In this document: positions 41,324-49,524 of the stretch, in pieces
Numbering within the stretch: position 1 is the first letter of the stretch
How the letters are laid out: each line of letters begins with the position of its first letter
NCBI RefSeq assembly: GCF_016765795.1
Contig: NZ_JAESVP010000002.1
Coordinates: forward strand, 248,001-312,000
DNA: 64,000 bases
Source of the DNA: Fuscibacter oryzae
Lineage (GTDB): Bacteria; Pseudomonadota; Alphaproteobacteria; Rhodobacterales; Rhodobacteraceae
Direction: 5' to 3'
Notes under the pieces: model-generated
What the model saw: only the letters and a program-made list of their open reading frames with translations
Database searches by the model: none
Told to the model about the DNA's origin: nothing
Position numbers and translations under genes: made by a program

Positions 41324-42046
41324 TTACCAGGTCTTGGCTTCGGGGCCGAAGAACTCTGTGATCATGGCGCTGAGGGTGCCGTCTTTCTTCATCGAGTCGA
41401 TGGCAGCGTCGAACTTGCCGCGCAGCTCGGCATCCGATTTGCGGAAGGCCATGCCGACGCCGCCGCCGATCACTTCTTCCTTGTCCAGCAGCACCAGAGC
41501 GCCACCGGATTCGTCGGCGATCGGCTTGAGGTAATCCTTGTCGGCCAGAACGGCCACTGCCTCACCGTTCTTCACCGCTGCAACGGTTTCTTCGGGCGTG
41601 GCATATTCCACCAGTTTCATGCCATTCTCGGCGACAAAAGCTGCCTGGATGGTCGAGGTTTGCGCCGCAACCGGACCCGATTTCAGATCGGTATCCTTGG
41701 ACAGCGTCAGATAGGCCGACGAGGCTGGCGGGATATAGGGCTGGCTGAAATCGACGACTTCGCCACGTTCCGGCGTGATCGACATGCCAGCGATGATGAC
41801 GTCATAATTGCCCGATTGCAGGTTGGGAATGATGCTGTCCCACTCATTCGTGGTCCAGGTGCAGTTCAGGCTGGCGCGCTTGCACAGCTCGTCGCCCATC
41901 TTGCGCTCGAACCCGTCAACCTCGCCCTTGTCGTTGACGAAGTTGTAGGGAGGATAGGCGCCCTCGGTGCCCAGCCGCACAACATCCTGGGCGAAAGCGG
42001 TGGTGCCAAGGGTGGCAAACGTGGCGGCAAGTAGCAGTTTTTTCAT
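41324..42046 (-). CDS. Amino-acid ABC transporter substrate-binding protein (SBP family 3)
   Basis: The 240-residue protein has a Sec signal (KKLLLAATFATLGTTAFA) and the family 3 binding fold: LGTEGAYPPYNFVND, GFERKMGDELCKR, WDSIIPNLQSGNYDVIIAGMSITPERG, close to lysine/arginine/ornithine-binding proteins. ATG at 42046 is the proper start, since the upstream frame has no signal-like sequence. The ATPase gene lies 26 bp upstream. Confidence 0.93.
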   Translation of the reverse strand: MKKLLLAATFATLGTTAFAQDVVRLGTEGAYPPYNFVNDKGEVDGFERKMGDELCKRASLNCTWTTNEWDSIIPNLQSGNYDVIIAGMSITPERGEVVDFSQPYIPPASSAYLTLSKDTDLKSGPVAAQTSTIQAAFVAENGMKLVEYATPEETVAAVKNGEAVAVLADKDYLKPIADESGGALVLLDKEEVIGGGVGMAFRKSDAELRGKFDAAIDSMKKDGTLSAMITEFFGPEAKTW

Positions 42047-42072
42047 TGTTAACTCCCTGTAACAGTTTGTGG

Positions 42073-42852
42073 TTAGGCGGCGGTGGCGGAAAGGAACCCG
42101 CGCAGCCGTTCGGTCTTGGGGTTGCCGAACAATTCGGCGGGTGCGCCCTGTTCCTCGATCTTGCCTTGGTGAAGGAAGATCACATGGTCGGAACAATCGG
42201 CGGCCAGTTTCATGTCATGGGTCACAAGCAGCATAGTGCGCCCCTCATCGGCCAGGGCCTTGATGACGCGGACAACCTCTTGCTCCAGCTCGGGGTCAAG
42301 GGCGCTGGTCGGTTCATCGAACAACAGTGCGCGGGGTTCCATGCAGAGGGCGCGGGCAATCGCGGCACGCTGTTGCTGGCCGCCCGAAAGCTGGGCGGGC
42401 CAGTTGTCGGCCTTGTCGCCAATGCCGACCTTGGCAAGGTAGTGACGGGCCTTTTCCTCGACCTCTTTCGGATCACGCTTCAGCACCGTCACCGGCGCCT
42501 CCATCACGTTCTGCAAAATCGTCAGATGGGCCCAAAGGTTGAACTGCTGGAACACCATCGACAGATTGGTGCGGATTCGCGTCACCTGCATGCGGTCGGC
42601 AGGGTGGCGTGCAAGGCCGGTGCCTTTCCACAGAACATCCTCGCCCTCAAACCTGATGCTGCCTTGCTGGCTGTCTTCCAGCAGGTTGCAGCACCGCAGC
42701 AGCGTGGATTTCCCGGAACCGGACGATCCGATCAGCGACACAACATGGCCGCGCGGCGCAACCAGATCGACCCCTTTCAGAACTTCCAACTGGCCATAGG
42801 CCTTGTGCAGGTCACGAATTTCTATGACGGGCGTGTCTTTGCTGTCGGTCAC
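42073..42852 (-). CDS. Amino-acid ABC transporter ATP-binding protein
   Basis: The 259-residue ATPase has Walker A GSSGSGKSTLLR at about 41, signature LSGGQQQRAAIARAL and Walker B ALLFDEPTSALDPE. It is the HisP/GlnQ type. It is the first gene of the ABC cluster on the minus strand, with the TTGATCAA palindrome 36 bp upstream. Confidence 0.95.
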   Translation of the reverse strand: MTDSKDTPVIEIRDLHKAYGQLEVLKGVDLVAPRGHVVSLIGSSGSGKSTLLRCCNLLEDSQQGSIRFEGEDVLWKGTGLARHPADRMQVTRIRTNLSMVFQQFNLWAHLTILQNVMEAPVTVLKRDPKEVEEKARHYLAKVGIGDKADNWPAQLSGGQQQRAAIARALCMEPRALLFDEPTSALDPELEQEVVRVIKALADEGRTMLLVTHDMKLAADCSDHVIFLHQGKIEEQGAPAELFGNPKTERLRGFLSATAA

Positions 42853-42887
42853 GTTCTGCCTGCGGTTCTGGGCCGGGTTCTGATCTG

Positions 42888-42897
42888 TTGATCAAAT
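42888..42897 (-). promoter_or_regulatory. TTGATCAA palindrome upstream of the ABC importer operon
   Basis: On the minus strand ATTTGATCAACAG contains the same ATTTGATCAA core as the palindrome at 39518. It lies 36-45 bp before the ATPase start codon, a position suited to an operator. Confidence 0.4.
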
Positions 42898-42965
42898 AGG
42901 ACGCAGAAATCGCCGCTTTGCAACGGCATTTCGATGCGTCATAGCGGCCAATGCCTGTAAAAACG

Positions 42966-43736
42966 TCAGGTTGCGTCGTCGTTTTGTGCAGGAGGCGGCG
43001 GTGTCGGCACCGCGCGGTAAGCCGCAGGGGCGATTCGAACGATGCCTTTCAGATGCAGCGTTTCGCGGTCATCGGGCGACAGGGCGGCGTTGGCATCGGC
43101 CACGGCGGCAAAGGTAGCCTCCACATCGGCGCCCTCTGCCGCGATCAGCGGCAAGCCGGGTGTGGGTGCGGTGCGCGCCACTTCGCGCAAGGCAACCGTG
43201 TCGCCACCACGCTCGCACAGCAGCGCCCAGGTCAGCGCATCCAGTGCCGCCAGATCGGCCTGCCCGCTGGCGACCGCTGCCGCCGAAAGCCGGTGGCCAC
43301 CGGTTTGTAATCCGGCCGGAAAATGCAAGCCAAGAGAGGAGGCATGGGTCTGAGGCGCGGCCCAGCCCGATTGTGACATCGGTTCGTTATAGGCCAGGGC
43401 GGTGCCGTCAAACTCGGCCAACGTGCGGCGCGGATCATCGCGCCGTGCCACGAAGACCGAGCAGTAATGGCCCGGCGGGCACCCCGGCAGACCGTAATCG
43501 GGGGTGCCGATCAGCGCCACCTTGTCATGCAGGCGCGCACGATAGGGAAAGCCGCAGGTCTGCGACAGCACCAGATCGGGCGCGGTCCAGGCGGGCCAAT
43601 AGGCGTCCTCGCCCCGCGTCAGCGCCGCAGGCGCGGCAATGCCATGGCTGCGCAAGCCATCACGGATCAGCGCCCACAGCCGGTCATTCGCGGGGGCCAT
43701 GCCCGCCAGCTCGTACATTGCCAACGAGGCGATCAT
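42966..43736 (-). CDS. PhnD-like phosphate/phosphonate-binding family protein without signal peptide
   Basis: The 256-residue protein has the PhnD-like periplasmic binding fold (LVLSQTCGFPYRARL, PGHYCSVFVARRDD, GTALAYNEPMSQSGW). Family members normally bind phosphonate or related oxyanions for ABC transporters. This one has no signal peptide and no ABC partner gene nearby, so it may be cytoplasmic, with a sensory or unknown role. Its start overlaps the TerB gene stop by 4 bp. Confidence 0.78.
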   Translation of the reverse strand: MIASLAMYELAGMAPANDRLWALIRDGLRSHGIAAPAALTRGEDAYWPAWTAPDLVLSQTCGFPYRARLHDKVALIGTPDYGLPGCPPGHYCSVFVARRDDPRRTLAEFDGTALAYNEPMSQSGWAAPQTHASSLGLHFPAGLQTGGHRLSAAAVASGQADLAALDALTWALLCERGGDTVALREVARTAPTPGLPLIAAEGADVEATFAAVADANAALSPDDRETLHLKGIVRIAPAAYRAVPTPPPPAQNDDAT

Positions 43737-44170
43737 TCCTTTTGCGCCTTCGCTCGGGCGAGGGCCGATTCAACATCGGTCAGCCCCAGAAGGTTGGTCA
43801 GCAGCCGCAACTGCTGATCTTCCTCGGCGTTGCGATCCCCGTCCGACAAGGCAACCGACCACAGCGCCTGCAACAGGCCGGTGCGCTCTTCGACGGGAAC
43901 GGCGGCCTTCAGGGCGCGGGTAAAGCGCACGGTATCGGGGGCCTGCACCTCCAGCTCTTCGGCCTGGGCGCGCAGGTGAACCGCCTCGAACGGGCCAAGG
44001 CCGTGGCGGGCCATCAGGATACGCTCGATCTTTTCGACCTCTTCGGCGGCGTAAAGCCCGTCGGCGCGGGCAACCCGCACCAACAGCGCAGCCAGCGCCA
44101 GCCGGGCATCCGGGTCAGGCAGACGATCAGGGGCGGGGGCCAGAAGCTGGCGCAGGAGATCACCGAACAT
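43733..44170 (-). CDS. TerB family protein
   Basis: The 145-residue all-helical protein fits the TerB/tellurite-resistance fold: acidic metal-binding positions in RVARADGLYAAEEVEKIERIL and ALSDGDRNAEEDQQLRLL. TerB domains bind divalent metal at the membrane. No other ter genes are near, so tellurite resistance is not implied. It is translationally coupled to the PhnD-like gene downstream. Confidence 0.85.
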   Translation of the reverse strand: MFGDLLRQLLAPAPDRLPDPDARLALAALLVRVARADGLYAAEEVEKIERILMARHGLGPFEAVHLRAQAEELEVQAPDTVRFTRALKAAVPVEERTGLLQALWSVALSDGDRNAEEDQQLRLLTNLLGLTDVESALARAKAQKE

Positions 44171-44217
44171 TGGGCCAACCTAAGGGGCCGCGAGGGCCAA
44201 GGGAAGCCCCCGGTTGA

Positions 44218-45081
44218 TCAGGGCGGCGTGATCTGCCCGGCGCTGATGCGCACAGCGGTGCCTGCAATGCGTACCTGGTGCAGCGCGCCTTTTGCGGCAA
44301 CAGCGGTCAGATGCAGCACCGACGGGCGGCCCATCTCGACCCCTTGATGCAGCGTCAGCCGGGTTTCGCCATCCGCCAATTGCCCTGCCGCCAACAGGCG
44401 CGCGGCCAGCAACGCGGTGGCCGATCCGGTGGCCGGGTCTTCGGGAATACCTGCGGTGGGCGAAAACATCCGGGCGCGGAAATCACAATCCAGTCCCGGC
44501 GTGTAAAGATAGGCAGAATCCACCCCCGCTGCCGCCATCAGGGCCGACCAGTGCGGCTCAATCGGGCGGGCGCGGGCCAGCGCATCAAGGCTGGTCAGCG
44601 GCACATACAGGAACTTTGGCCCGCCCTGCGCCAGCCCGATGTCGGGGCCAAGTGCGCCTTCCGGCAGGTCCAGCGCCGCAGCGGCCAAGGCGCGGTCGGG
44701 CGTAAAGGGCAGGGTAAAGGGCACCACCGGGGCCACGAATTCGGCCACCCCGTCGCGGATGGTTACCGGCACAAGGCCCGCCTCTTCTTCCAGCGTGATC
44801 ACGGTTTCGGGCGTGCCGGCCAGATCGGCCAGCAGCAGGGCGCAGCCAACGGTGGGGTGCCCGGCAAAGGGAATTTCGGCGGTTGGAAAGAAAATCCGCA
44901 CCCGTGCCGTATGGGCCGGATCGCGCGGCGCCATGACGAAGATGGTTTCCGAAAGGTTGAACTCGCGCGCGATTGTCTGCATCTGCGCGGTGGTCAGCCC
45001 ATCCGCCCCCAGCACCACGGCCAGCGGGTTGCCGGCATAGCGCCGGGTGGTGAACACATCCAGCGTATGGAACGCAAGCAT
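44218..45081 (-). CDS. PhzF family isomerase/epimerase-like protein
   Basis: The 287-residue protein has the diaminopimelate-epimerase-like fold of PhzF: FTTRRYAGNPLAVVL, FNLSETIFVM, FFPTAEIPFAGHPTVG and EDPATGSATALLA. In PhzF the catalytic Glu45 lies in the SETIFV stretch, present here. No phenazine genes are near, so the substrate is unknown. Its ATG overlaps the rlmJ stop by one base. Confidence 0.9.
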   Translation of the reverse strand: MLAFHTLDVFTTRRYAGNPLAVVLGADGLTTAQMQTIAREFNLSETIFVMAPRDPAHTARVRIFFPTAEIPFAGHPTVGCALLLADLAGTPETVITLEEEAGLVPVTIRDGVAEFVAPVVPFTLPFTPDRALAAAALDLPEGALGPDIGLAQGGPKFLYVPLTSLDALARARPIEPHWSALMAAAGVDSAYLYTPGLDCDFRARMFSPTAGIPEDPATGSATALLAARLLAAGQLADGETRLTLHQGVEMGRPSVLHLTAVAAKGALHQVRIAGTAVRISAGQITPP

Positions 45082-45872
45082 CACGCCTCTCCGGTTTGCA
45101 GGCGCTTGAACATCTTGGCGATCCGCCCGCCCTCTGCCTCGATCCCCCAAGGGGCATTCACGATGAACATGCCGGTGCCGATCATCTTGTGGCCATCCTT
45201 GGCGGGTGGAAAATGCAACTCCTGCCGGAACGCCTCAGGGAAGGCCTCGGTCAGCGCGCGCAGCATCGGGCCATGCGCTCCACTGGTCAGCAAGGGATAC
45301 CACAGCGCCAGAATGCCCACGTTCCATTTGCGCGCCAGTTGCACCATGACCTTTGGAATGGTGTCGTAATCGGCCTTCACCTCATAGGGCGGGTCGATCA
45401 GCAGCAACCCCCGGCGCGGGCTGGGCGGCGTGATCGCCATGGCCAGCTCCAGCCCGTCGCGCTTTTGAATATGCGCGCCCCAGTCGCCAAGGGTGGCGAC
45501 CAAAGCGGCATGTTCCTGCGGATGCAGCTCCGCAAGGTGCATCGTGTCCTGCTCGCGCAGGCTCATCGCGGCGACCAGCGGAGAGCCTGGGTAGGCCGTA
45601 GCACCATACCGCGCCCGCACCGCCTCCAGGATTGTGCGATAGGGGTGGCGGCGGTCGAACTGCGGTTCCAGCAGGGTGACACCCGCCGCCGCCTCGCCCG
45701 TCTTCAGCGCCTCTTGCCCGGCAAGGTCGTAAAGGCCCCGCCCGGCATGGGTTTCGATATAGGACAGGGGTTTGTCCTTCTGGGTCAGGTAGTCCAGCAT
45801 CCAGGCCAAAAGCGCGTGCTTTTGGACATCGGCAAGGTTACCTGCGTGATAGGCGTGTTGATAGGACAGCAT
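45081..45872 (-). CDS. rlmJ: 23S rRNA (adenine2030-N6)-methyltransferase RlmJ
   Basis: RlmJ methylates A2030 of 23S rRNA. The 263-residue protein shows SYQHAYHAGNLADVQKHALLAW, the AdoMet-binding YIETHAGRGLYDL, and the catalytic DPPYEVK. PhzF follows with a one-base stop-start overlap. A dispersed repeat lies upstream of the start. Confidence 0.94.
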   Translation of the reverse strand: MLSYQHAYHAGNLADVQKHALLAWMLDYLTQKDKPLSYIETHAGRGLYDLAGQEALKTGEAAAGVTLLEPQFDRRHPYRTILEAVRARYGATAYPGSPLVAAMSLREQDTMHLAELHPQEHAALVATLGDWGAHIQKRDGLELAMAITPPSPRRGLLLIDPPYEVKADYDTIPKVMVQLARKWNVGILALWYPLLTSGAHGPMLRALTEAFPEAFRQELHFPPAKDGHKMIGTGMFIVNAPWGIEAEGGRIAKMFKRLQTGEA

Positions 45873-45922
45873 GGGAATGACCTATCCGGCTTGTGCCCAT
45901 GGCGCAACGGCTGTCCGGGCGG

Positions 45923-46089
45923 GGAAACGCATCGCGTTTCCCCGCCCGTGAGTGCGATTTCAGTTCGAGACCTGTCAACACGCAGTGCCAGAGGCCAGTG
46001 CCTGCCCCGGCGGGCGCTGGCCGGGCCTTAGTGGCCCGGCGGTGCAACTTGCCAGCGTATCCGTGTGGCGAAAGCGATGGCCTTCGCCA
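45923..46089 (+). repeat. Dispersed structured repeat, copy 2
   Basis: This copy matches 24444-24639 in ordered blocks (GGAAACGCATCGCGTTTCC, AGAGGCCAGTGCCTGCCCCG, GGGCGCTGGCCGGGCCTT, GCGATGGCCTTCGCCA). Here the first hairpin is extended to 14-bp perfect arms from 45917. Sequence changes in one arm are often matched in the other (TTT/AAA to TTC/GAA), which suggests selection for pairing. It lies between rlmJ and epmA. Confidence 0.65.
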
Positions 46090-46119
46090 TGGCGCCGCTG
46101 GCACGGGCGCGAGGTGGTC

Positions 46120-47154
46120 TTACGGCACCGGCGCCCAGATCACATCGTCAATCCTCGGCGCGCCGGTGGCCAGCATCACCAGTCGGTCAAACCCCAGCGC
46201 GATGCCGCTGGCGGCGGGCATATGGGCAAGGGCTGCCAGAAAGTCCTCATCAATCGGATAGGTCTCGCCGTAGACGCGCTGTTTTTCAGCCATCTCGGCC
46301 TGAAAACGGATGCGCTGTTCGGTGGGGTTGGTCAATTCGCCAAAGCCATTGGCCAGTTCCACACCGCAGGCATAAACCTCAAACCGTTCGGCCACGCGCG
46401 GGTCATCGGGCGTGCGGCGGGCAAGGGCGGCTTCGGCGGCGGGGTAGCGGTCAAGCACGGTCACGCGGCCCATGCCCAGATGCGGCTCTACCCGGTCCAC
46501 CAGCACGCGAGAGAGAAGGTCAGACCAGCTATCCCCCTCGCGCACGGTGATGCCCACGGCGGCCACCTGTGCAGCCAGCGCGTCGCGGTCGGGCGCACCA
46601 TCCGCACTGATCGTTGCCAACAGGTCGATGCCGGCATGGCGCGAAAACCCTTCGGCCACCGACAGGCGTTCAGGCTCGGCCAAGGGGTCACATTCGCGCC
46701 CGCGAAACCGCAGCCGGTCGGCCCCGGTCACCTGAACCGCCAGCCGCAGAAAGGCCATCGTATCGGCCATCAGCACCTCATAGCCATCGCCCACCCGATA
46801 CCATTCCAGCATGGTGAATTCTGGCGAATGCAGCGCCCCACGCTCGCGGTTGCGCCAGACATGGGCGAAGGCGGCGATGCGGGTTTCCCCCGCCGCCAGC
46901 AGTTTCTTCATCGCAAATTCGGGCGAGGTGTGCAGATACATCCGCCGCGACCCGCCCGCATCATCCAGCGCGTCAGTGGCAAAGCCATGCAGATGCGCCT
47001 CGTTCCCCGGTGAGATTGCCAGCGCCGCCGGGTCCACCTCGGTAAACTCCCGCTCGGCCAGCCAGCCGCGAATGCCCGCCTGAATCCGGTTGCGGGCCAG
47101 CAAAAGCGGCCTGCGGTCGGCGTGCCGGGCCTTGTCCCACCAGCTTGTCGTCAT
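46120..47154 (-). CDS. epmA: EF-P beta-lysine ligase EpmA (GenX/PoxA)
   Basis: EpmA is a truncated class II lysyl-tRNA synthetase that attaches (R)-beta-lysine to elongation factor P. The 344-residue protein has the catalytic core only (FTEVDPAALAISPGNEAHLHGF, FRGRECDPLAEPE, CGVELANGFGELTNPTEQ and GFDRLVMLATGAP) and no anticodon domain. ATG at 47154 has AAGG eight bases upstream; the extension to 47187 is unlikely. efp is divergent, 104 bp away, and an epmB-like gene is at 14715. Confidence 0.95.
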   Translation of the reverse strand: MTTSWWDKARHADRRPLLLARNRIQAGIRGWLAEREFTEVDPAALAISPGNEAHLHGFATDALDDAGGSRRMYLHTSPEFAMKKLLAAGETRIAAFAHVWRNRERGALHSPEFTMLEWYRVGDGYEVLMADTMAFLRLAVQVTGADRLRFRGRECDPLAEPERLSVAEGFSRHAGIDLLATISADGAPDRDALAAQVAAVGITVREGDSWSDLLSRVLVDRVEPHLGMGRVTVLDRYPAAEAALARRTPDDPRVAERFEVYACGVELANGFGELTNPTEQRIRFQAEMAEKQRVYGETYPIDEDFLAALAHMPAASGIALGFDRLVMLATGAPRIDDVIWAPVP

Positions 47155-47258
47155 GTTTTCTGCCTTTCGGCTGGAAATCCGGGCCAAGATGCGCTAACCG
47201 CGCCGTCAATCGTGCGTCCCATTAGGACGGCGGACCGAAAACCACAAGGAATGCATCC

Positions 47259-47825
47259 GTGAAAGTCATCGCCTCGTCCCTGCGCAAGGGCAATGTCGTC
47301 GAGATGGACGGCAAGCTCTATGTCGTCCTGTTGGCCGAAACCTACCGCCCCGGCAAGGGCACGCCCACCACCAGCGTGGACATGCGCCGCATCTCGGACG
47401 GGGTGAAGGTGTCGGAGCGCTGGAAGACCACCGATCAGGTCGAAAAGGCCACGGTGGATGAACGCGACTATGACTTCCTTTACGAAGACGGCGAAGGCTT
47501 CCACTTCATGCAGCCCGAAAGCTACGATCAGGTTGTGGTGACCGAGGATGTGATGGGTGCTAACAAGGCCTACCTTCAGGAAGGCATGCGCTGCTATGTG
47601 AAAACCTTTGACGGTGCGCCGATCGCCATCGAAGTGCCGCAAAAGATCACGGTCGAGATCGCCGAGACCGAACCGGTGGTCAAAGGCCAGACCGCCTCGT
47701 CCAGCTACAAGCCCGCGATGACCAACACCGGCCTGCGCGTGATGGTGCCGCCGCATATCGGGGCTGGCACCCGCATTGTCATCAACACCGATGACGACAG
47801 CTATGTGGAACGCGCCAAGGACTGA
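47259..47825 (+). CDS. efp: Elongation factor P
   Basis: EF-P rescues ribosomes stalled at polyproline. The 188-residue protein has three beta-barrel domains. The acceptor lysine for beta-lysylation is Lys33 in the loop [11 protein letters not shown], which fits the adjacent epmA. C-terminal features are [22 protein letters not shown]. It is a single gene closed by a terminator. Confidence 0.97.
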   Translation: MKVIASSLRKGNVVEMDGKLYVVLLAETYRPGKGTPTTSVDMRRISDGVKVSERWKTTDQVEKATVDERDYDFLYEDGEGFHFMQPESYDQVVVTEDVMGANKAYLQEGMRCYVKTFDGAPIAIEVPQKITVEIAETEPVVKGQTASSSYKPAMTNTGLRVMVPPHIGAGTRIVINTDDDSYVERAKD

Positions 47826-47844
47826 TCCTCAGGCCAGCCAGATC

Positions 47845-47882
47845 ATACCCCCGGTGCCGCAGGGTGCCGGGGGTATTCTTTT
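47845..47882 (+). terminator. Terminator after efp
   Basis: ATACCCCCGG (47845-47854) pairs with CCGGGGGTAT (47867-47876) and is followed by TTCTTTT. It lies 20 bp after the efp stop. Confidence 0.85.
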
Positions 47883-47948
47883 GGCCGTCACGACAGGCGG
47901 CGCGGTTTCTGCTATCCTTGCCCCACGAACGGAGTGGAGGGGGAAACC

Positions 47949-48251
47949 ATGACTGCCATGAACGTCGTCCATATGCGCGTCAAGCCGGGGAAAGAGGACG
48001 AATTCCTCAAGCTGCACAGCGACATGCCGATGGAGGGGATGAAGGGCGCCATCAGCTTTTCGGTGGTCCGCTCGGGTGAGCGCAGCTTTATCATCGTGGG
48101 CGAGTGGGAATCGCTTGATGCGATGGCGGGCGCCCGACCCGCGATGATCGCCAACCTCGACAGGCTGCGGCCCATTCTGGAAGACCTCGGCGGTGGCCGC
48201 GGCGTGACCGAGCCGTGGTCAGGCGAAGTGGCCCTGCACCGGCGCGGCTAG
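47949..48251 (+). CDS. Antibiotic biosynthesis monooxygenase (ABM) domain protein
   Basis: The 100-residue protein has the dimeric ferredoxin-like ABM fold (MNVVHMRVKPGKEDEFLKLH, SFIIVGEWESLDAMAGARPAM). Members include quinol monooxygenases and proteins of unknown function. GGAGGGGG precedes the ATG. Its last 4 bases overlap the convergent secreted-protein gene. Confidence 0.82.
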   Translation: MTAMNVVHMRVKPGKEDEFLKLHSDMPMEGMKGAISFSVVRSGERSFIIVGEWESLDAMAGARPAMIANLDRLRPILEDLGGGRGVTEPWSGEVALHRRG

Positions 48252-48736
48252 TTCCCCCGCGCGCAGGACCTGCCATCGACCTTCAGGATGCCCTTGGGCC
48301 GATAATTCGCCACGGCCGTGCGCGCGGCAAGGCCGATCAGGCAGGCCAGCTCATCCTCTCGGTCGGCATTCGGCGTCAGCAAGCTGGCCCGAACGCCAAA
48401 CACCGGCGTGCCATCATAGGGCAGGCTGGTTTCGCCCGGCGAAATGCCGACGGTGACCGACAGGGTATAGAGCCATTCCTTCCCTTGGGTGGTCTTGACC
48501 CATTTGCCTACATCGCTTTCGGGCACCACATTCACCACCACATCCGCGCCGGGGCCGTTCTTGGCCGTCATGCCCGAATGGCGCATCGCCTTGGCCAAGG
48601 GGGGCAGCAGGTATTCGCCATAGCCACTGGAATATTGGGTGGAGGACAGTTCGATGATGTAGGTCTTGCCGTCGAGCGGGGCGGCCATGGCCGGCAGGGG
48701 GAGGAGCAGGGCGAGAAGGGGCAGGGCGCTGCGCAT
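48248..48736 (-). CDS. Conserved secreted hypothetical protein
   Basis: The 162-residue product begins with a Sec signal (MRSALPLLALLLPLPAMA) and continues LDGKTYIIELSS. A single Cys pair (ELACLIG and GRSCARG) could form a disulfide. No known domain is recognised, though similar short periplasmic proteins occur in Rhodobacteraceae. ATG at 48736 has AAAGG at good spacing; the longer open frame is a proline-rich artefact. Confidence 0.75.
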   Translation of the reverse strand: MRSALPLLALLLPLPAMAAPLDGKTYIIELSSTQYSSGYGEYLLPPLAKAMRHSGMTAKNGPGADVVVNVVPESDVGKWVKTTQGKEWLYTLSVTVGISPGETSLPYDGTPVFGVRASLLTPNADREDELACLIGLAARTAVANYRPKGILKVDGRSCARGN

Positions 48737-48842
48737 GGGGGGCCTTTGGGTGGGGTAAGGCAGGGTAGGCCGCGCGGAGGGAGTCGGGCAAGGGGGCGGA
48801 GGGGGTGATGGTGCGTGGGGACCACGCACCCTATGGGTATTT

Positions 48843-48873
48843 GCAGAATTTCGGCGATATGACGAAATTCTGC
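48843..48873. repeat. Intergenic palindrome upstream of the secreted protein
   Basis: GCAGAATTTCG (48843-48853) and CGAAATTCTGC (48863-48873) form perfect 11-bp arms with a 9-nt loop. It belongs to the AT-armed palindrome set at 470, 28397 and 31318, and marks the border of the AT-rich segment that follows. Confidence 0.55.
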
Positions 48874-48962
48874 TGCGTCCGCCCCCCGGGGGGCCCAGTT
48901 ACAAATTTGGAACCCGCTGCGCTAGTGGAAAACCCCTTGGCCTATCGCAGGACACTCCTCAA

Positions 48963-49448
48963 TCAAGAGCAAGTGCGGACACCTTTTTCTACCAGATCTT
49001 TCCATTTTGGACCGAGCACATCTCGGGCGTCCACACCGTTAGCAAAGCCGGGCTCGCCCTTCTTCAGCATTAGAACCGCGAGTTGCGCATCATTACTACC
49101 AGTGAAAATTACTTGGCCGCCCGTGTAAGTAGTGTTTGCATAGCCATAGGTTGTGTTACCGTAAGTATTAAAGGTACCAGTGGTATAGGCCCCAGTATAA
49201 GGAGTGCGAACAGTTGAAACGTTGTTCTGAGCGCTCGCCCCGCCAATTATGAAACGATCATAGCCCCGTCGCAGAGTCTCAACCGCAGCCATTTTTGCAG
49301 CTACCTTCTGAGCGCCTTGCACGCCACAGGCGGGGGCAGCGCTGGTCGTGAGAAGGAATTGATTCTTTGCCACTGGTGTGACTGAGGTGGCTGCACATGC
49401 TGCTAGAAAAGGGAGAACTAGCAGAGTTGAAAGTCTTGAATTACGCAA
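48963..49448 (-). CDS. Small lipoprotein of unknown function in AT-rich DNA
   Basis: The 161-residue product has a lipoprotein signal (NSRLSTLLVLPFLAAC, lipobox LAAC). The middle is rich in Tyr, Thr, Gly and Asn (NTYGNTTYGYANTTYTGG). I chose TTG at 49448 because GGAG lies seven bases upstream and it yields a normal signal peptide; an upstream TTG at 49469 gives an unsuitable N-terminus. Base composition is clearly lower in GC than the neighbours, suggesting acquisition from elsewhere. No family is recognised. Confidence 0.7.
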   Translation of the reverse strand: MRNSRLSTLLVLPFLAACAATSVTPVAKNQFLLTTSAAPACGVQGAQKVAAKMAAVETLRRGYDRFIIGGASAQNNVSTVRTPYTGAYTTGTFNTYGNTTYGYANTTYTGGQVIFTGSNDAQLAVLMLKKGEPGFANGVDARDVLGPKWKDLVEKGVRTCS

Positions 49449-49524
49449 TTCATCGCTCCGCGAATTCAATTCAGGGGCAAAGCTATAACTTACGTTGTGT
49501 AATGCAAGAAATTTAAAGCCCCCC

